Source: Prolixibacteraceae bacterium (GTDB lineage Bacteria; Bacteroidota; Bacteroidia; Bacteroidales; Prolixibacteraceae). Taken from it: DNA of 64,000 nucleotides. The stretch lies in assembly GCA_018648265.1 (NCBI GenBank), contig JABGRN010000001.1, positions 62,001 to 126,000 of the forward strand, given 5' to 3'. Every line of letters starts with the position of its first letter. Position 1 is the stretch's first letter. The notes under the pieces were generated by a model, which searched no databases, had not been told where the DNA came from, and worked only from the letters and a program-made list of their open reading frames with translations. Positions 60,611 to 64,000 of this stretch are shown in pieces. The translations under genes and the position numbers were made by a program.

Positions 60611-62800
60611 ATGTCGAAATTCCCTTTTTTTCAACAATTAGATGCCATGGATTGCGGTTCAACCTGCTTGCGTATGGTTGCCAATTATTACGGGAAACAT
60701 TTTACTGCCGAATTCCTGAGAGAAAAATCGTTTATTACCCGCGAAGGAGTTTCGTTTTTAGGGATTAGCGATGCAGCCGAATCTATTGGTTTACGTTCGA
60801 TGGGTGTAAGAATAACTTTCGAACAACTTAAGAAAGAGGCACCACTTCCTTGTATTGTCCACTGGGATCAGGAGCATTTTGTAGTGGTTTATAAATTCAA
60901 AAAAGGAAAAGTTTTTATTGCTGATCCGGCTTTTGGCAGATTGGAATATACCGAAAAAGAGTTTTGCGAACACTGGTTGGCTACTGTAAAAGAGGGTGAA
61001 GAAAAGGGGATTTGTATGCTGCTCCAGCCAACACCGGAGTTTTATCAGGAACCTGATGAAAAAATAAGCCGCACTGGTTTTCAATTCATTTTTAATTATC
61101 TGAAACCTTACCGAAAACTGGTCATCCAACTTCTTCTGGGTTTTTTATTGGGAAGTGTTATCCAGTTGATTTTACCATTCCTCACGCAAAGTGTGGTCGA
61201 TATTGGTATTAATAATCAGGATGTCGGATTTGTTTATCTTGTATTAATTGCGCAATTGGTATTGTTTATCAGCCGGATGTCGGTTGAATTTATTCGTTCT
61301 TGGATATTGCTGCACATCAGCACACGTATAAATATTTCAATTATTTCCGATTTTCTGATTAAATTAATGAAACTGCCACTTGGTTTTTTCGATTCGAAAA
61401 TGATAGGTGATATTTTACAACGGATTGAAGATCATGGTAGAATTGAGCGGTTTTTAACAGCACAGTCAATTGGAGTGCTATTTTCAATGTTTAATCTTTT
61501 GGTTTTTGCAATTGTCCTGGCTATTTATAGTTTGAAAATATTATTGATTTTTCTTGTCGGTTCGGCACTTTATTTTGTGTGGGTCTATATTTTTATGAAA
61601 CGCCGCCGGCAGCTTGACTATAAGCGTTTTAATAAATTATCGGAAAACCAAAGCAAACTCATCCAGATAATTAACGGGATGCAGGAAATTAAACTCAATA
61701 ATTACGAAAAGGAGAAACGCTGGGAGTGGGAACGTGTTCAGGCGGGGTTGTTCAAAGTCAGTGTTCAGAGTTTATCGCTTGAACAGTATCAGGATGCAGG
61801 TTCGGTATTTATTAACGAAACAAAAAATATCCTGATTATTATTATTTCGGCAACCGCAGTAATTAATGGCGAGCTTACTTTGGGAATGATGGTGGCAATT
61901 CAATATATAATTGGCCAATTAAATAGCCCACTTAAACAACTCATTAATTTTATGCACCACGCGCAAGATGCTAAAATCAGTTTGGAACGTCTGGCAGAAA
62001 TCCATGAGAAAAAAGATGAAGAAGATATTTCGGCAACCAATGTTAAAAATCTTCCTGAAAGCAAATCTGTTTCGATTACAGGTCTGGCTTTTCAATACGA
62101 GGGGCCTCGCTCACCAAAAGTATTAAATAATATTAATCTTGAAATTCCTGAAAATAAAACCACTGCAATTGTGGGAGTTAGCGGTAGCGGAAAAACAACT
62201 TTAATAAAAATGTTGCTGGGATTTTATCCGCCTGTTGAAGGCGACATAAAGATTGGTGGAATCCGGCTTGCCAATTTTTCGCCTAAAATTTGGAGAAACA
62301 ATTGTGGTGTAGTTATGCAAGATGGTTTTATATTTTCTGATACCATTGCACGAAATATTGTGGTTCGGGAAGGTAATATTGAAGAAGGGCGATTGTTACA
62401 TGCTGTTAAAATGGCTAATATTCAAGATTTTATCGAATCGTTGCCTTTGAGATACAATACTAAAATCGGACAGGAAGGAGTTGGGTTGAGCCAGGGTCAA
62501 AAGCAACGGATTTTAATTGCACGGGCTATTTATAAAAACCCGGCCTACTTGTTTTTCGACGAAGCGACAAACGCTTTGGATGCTAACAACGAAAAACTAA
62601 TAATGGAAAATATGTCTGAGTTTTCGAAAGGTAAAACTGTATTAGTTGTTGCACACCGTTTAAGTACTGTAAAAAATGCCGATCAGATAATTGTACTGGA
62701 AAATGGCGAAATAGTTGAAAAAGGGAAACATAATGAATTAATCAATATAAAAGGAAAATATTTCGAGCTGGTTAAAAATCAGTTGGAACTGGGAAATTAA
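60611..62800 (+). CDS. C39-peptidase ABC exporter
   Basis: A bacteriocin-type exporter that cuts a double-glycine leader and transports the peptide. The 729-residue protein has an N-terminal C39 peptidase (catalytic Cys15 in DAMDCGSTCL, His89 in QEHFVVVYKF, Asp105 in IADPAFG). About six membrane helices follow (residues 165-440). The ATPase has Walker A GVSGSGKTTLIK near residue 520, signature LSQGQ (Gln in place of the second Gly of LSGGQ) and Walker B LFFDEAT near 649. All catalytic residues are present, so it is a true processing exporter. HlyD follows after 58 bp. No leader peptide gene is visible within 300 bp upstream. Confidence 0.94.
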   Translation: MSKFPFFQQLDAMDCGSTCLRMVANYYGKHFTAEFLREKSFITREGVSFLGISDAAESIGLRSMGVRITFEQLKKEAPLPCIVHWDQEHFVVVYKFKKGKVFIADPAFGRLEYTEKEFCEHWLATVKEGEEKGICMLLQPTPEFYQEPDEKISRTGFQFIFNYLKPYRKLVIQLLLGFLLGSVIQLILPFLTQSVVDIGINNQDVGFVYLVLIAQLVLFISRMSVEFIRSWILLHISTRINISIISDFLIKLMKLPLGFFDSKMIGDILQRIEDHGRIERFLTAQSIGVLFSMFNLLVFAIVLAIYSLKILLIFLVGSALYFVWVYIFMKRRRQLDYKRFNKLSENQSKLIQIINGMQEIKLNNYEKEKRWEWERVQAGLFKVSVQSLSLEQYQDAGSVFINETKNILIIIISATAVINGELTLGMMVAIQYIIGQLNSPLKQLINFMHHAQDAKISLERLAEIHEKKDEEDISATNVKNLPESKSVSITGLAFQYEGPRSPKVLNNINLEIPENKTTAIVGVSGSGKTTLIKMLLGFYPPVEGDIKIGGIRLANFSPKIWRNNCGVVMQDGFIFSDTIARNIVVREGNIEEGRLLHAVKMANIQDFIESLPLRYNTKIGQEGVGLSQGQKQRILIARAIYKNPAYLFFDEATNALDANNEKLIMENMSEFSKGKTVLVVAHRLSTVKNADQIIVLENGEIVEKGKHNELINIKGKYFELVKNQLELGN

Positions 62801-62858
62801 GAAGGTTAAAAGATAAAACAGGAAAATTATTTGACTATTGGTAAATGACAAGTGAATA

Positions 62859-64000
62859 ATGACTGATAATAACAAAATAGAAATCCGTTCGGGCGAAGTC
62901 CAGGAAATTTTGGGGGGTGTGCCTTCGAAGTTGGTTAGGTATGGGATTTTAATTTTTATGATTGTCATTTCGCTGATTATTGCTTTTACTTTTATTTTTA
63001 GGTATCCCGATATTATCCACTCAAAAATCAGGGTTACCACTGAAAACCCACCGGCCATTTTAATTGCCCGTTCGACAGGAATTATCACAGAACTTTTGGT
63101 TAGCGACAAACAAAAAGTGAAAGGCAATCAAATTATTGCATTAATTCAAAACCCATCGGATTATAACGATATTTTAAAACTGAAAATTATAATCGATTCT
63201 GTGCAATTTAACATAAACAATTCACAACTTACCAAATTTAAAGAGTTCGATAGAAATTTGCAATTAGGTACAATCCAGGAATTTTATTCACAGTTTATTT
63301 CGAAATACAACGAGTTTTTAATTTTTGTTGAACAGGACTATTATCCTCAAATAAATAAGTCGTTGAAACAACAACACGAAATGGCTAACGTTTTATGCGA
63401 CAGGCTTTGGGAACAAAAAAATGCTATCGACGAAGAATATAAAATAAAAGTCAGGCAATACGAACGGCAAAAAATATTAAATGATAACGGGGTAATTTCA
63501 TCCATCGATTTTGAAAAAGCCGAATCGGAAATGTTCGGTAAAAAATCAGAACTCGATGGCATACATTCCCTTTTTGCTCAGAAACAAATAGATATTGGTG
63601 TTCTTGAACAAAGAATGATTGAAAATAATAAAATATTCCTCGATCAGAGAAACAGATACCAATCGGGTTTATTCGAAGCTTTTAATAACCTGAAAAGCGA
63701 AATGAGCAAGTGGGAATTAACTTATCTGATGCGTTCCCCAATCGACGGGGTGATTACATTTAATAAATTTTGGAGTGTTAATCAAAATGTTGTTGAAGGT
63801 GATAAGGTATTTACAATTGTCCCTGAAAATTTGGGTGAAGTAATTGGGAAGGTAGAACTTCCGGTTCGTGGTTCAGGCAAGGTAAAGACCGGGCTCGACG
63901 TAATTGTTAAATTCGATAATTATCCGTACATGGAATATGGTTTAGTCCGTGGCAAAGTGAAAAACATTTCTTTGGTTTCAGAAGATAACTTTTACATGGT
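62859..64000 (+). CDS. HlyD-family membrane fusion protein (partial, runs off window)
   Basis: Starts at the ATG at 62859 (TDNNKIEIRSGEVQEILGGV) and remains open to the last base, about 380 codons. One membrane helix at residues 26-47, then AILIARSTGIITELLVSDKQ (biotinyl-lipoyl half), a long coiled coil (about residues 120-280) and LMRSPIDGVITFNKFW with VFTIVPENLGEVIG (second half and beta-barrel). It links the ABC exporter to an outer-membrane TolC-type protein not in the window. The C-terminal end is missing. Confidence 0.93.
   Translation, partial: MTDNNKIEIRSGEVQEILGGVPSKLVRYGILIFMIVISLIIAFTFIFRYPDIIHSKIRVTTENPPAILIARSTGIITELLVSDKQKVKGNQIIALIQNPSDYNDILKLKIIIDSVQFNINNSQLTKFKEFDRNLQLGTIQEFYSQFISKYNEFLIFVEQDYYPQINKSLKQQHEMANVLCDRLWEQKNAIDEEYKIKVRQYERQKILNDNGVISSIDFEKAESEMFGKKSELDGIHSLFAQKQIDIGVLEQRMIENNKIFLDQRNRYQSGLFEAFNNLKSEMSKWELTYLMRSPIDGVITFNKFWSVNQNVVEGDKVFTIVPENLGEVIGKVELPVRGSGKVKTGLDVIVKFDNYPYMEYGLVRGKVKNISLVSEDNFYM

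Noticed and set aside
60466-60768. Small open frame upstream of the C39 exporter, considered as cargo peptide
   Set aside because: It overlaps the exporter start in another frame and has no double-glycine leader.

Overview
The window looks like chromosomal DNA of a Bacteroidota member, probably close to the Marinilabiliales/Prolixibacteraceae type. The DNA is AT-rich and start codons mostly lack Shine-Dalgarno sequences. Several genes are preceded by the Bacteroidota-type promoter box TAnnTTTG. Arginine synthesis uses a carbamoyltransferase of the N-succinylornithine type known from Bacteroides fragilis. DUF4494 and DUF5916 proteins, a peptidase-ABC exporter and a sulfatase also fit. No tRNA, rRNA, CRISPR array or recombinase gene was recognised.

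Region by region. 0.1-9.2 kb is an amino-acid biosynthesis block on the + strand: argC, argD, proC, proB, proA, argF', hisA, hisF, hisIE. Two oppositely oriented copies of a 62-bp palindromic element flank hisA. 9.3-14.6 kb holds an unknown protein, an 1159-residue protein that I tentatively assign as pyrophosphate-type PEP carboxykinase, and a DUF4494 protein. 14.8-17.1 kb is a nitrogen-uptake operon (outer-membrane porin, PII protein, ammonium transporter). 17.5-22.5 kb is a tight operon of three GT39-type membrane glycosyltransferases. Divergent from it are argH and then gltB-gltD (glutamate synthase). 30.5-37.2 kb holds two tandem lipid acyltransferases, a secreted glycerophosphodiesterase, a P-loop NTPase, a methyltransferase, a ChaN-like lipoprotein-type protein and a DUF4143 ATPase. 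37.4-43.7 kb carries a predicted exported nickel superoxide dismutase, a DUF5916 beta-barrel protein, and the housekeeping run mnmA-yicC-gmk-nadD. A frameshifted small gene lies upstream of mnmA. 44.0-50.2 kb has an SLC12-like transporter, a large alpha/beta hydrolase and a PQQ-type propeller lipoprotein.

The most unusual part is 50.7-56.3 kb. Five same-strand genes (trypsin-like protease, unknown helical protein, beta-lactamase-fold lipoprotein, methyltransferase, secreted two-domain protein) are separated by palindromic spacers built like integron attC sites. The start of a cassette is repeated in inverted orientation at the end of its gene (GTTAGCAAAC/GTTTGCTAAC; GTTATGTG/CACATAAC). No integrase is visible, so this looks like an integrase-less cassette cluster, possibly a divergent Bacteroidota type. 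Its right border abuts an acetyltransferase gene whose C-terminus appears truncated.

56.8-64 kb returns to ordinary content: a sulfatase lipoprotein and an L-fucose/L-arabinose isomerase-like protein (sulfated sugar use). A C39-peptidase ABC exporter follows with its HlyD partner, which runs off the window end.

Functionally, the window links nitrogen capture (Amt/PII), assimilation (GltBD) and the glutamate-derived pathways to proline and arginine, next to cell-envelope modification genes and a recently acquired accessory array.
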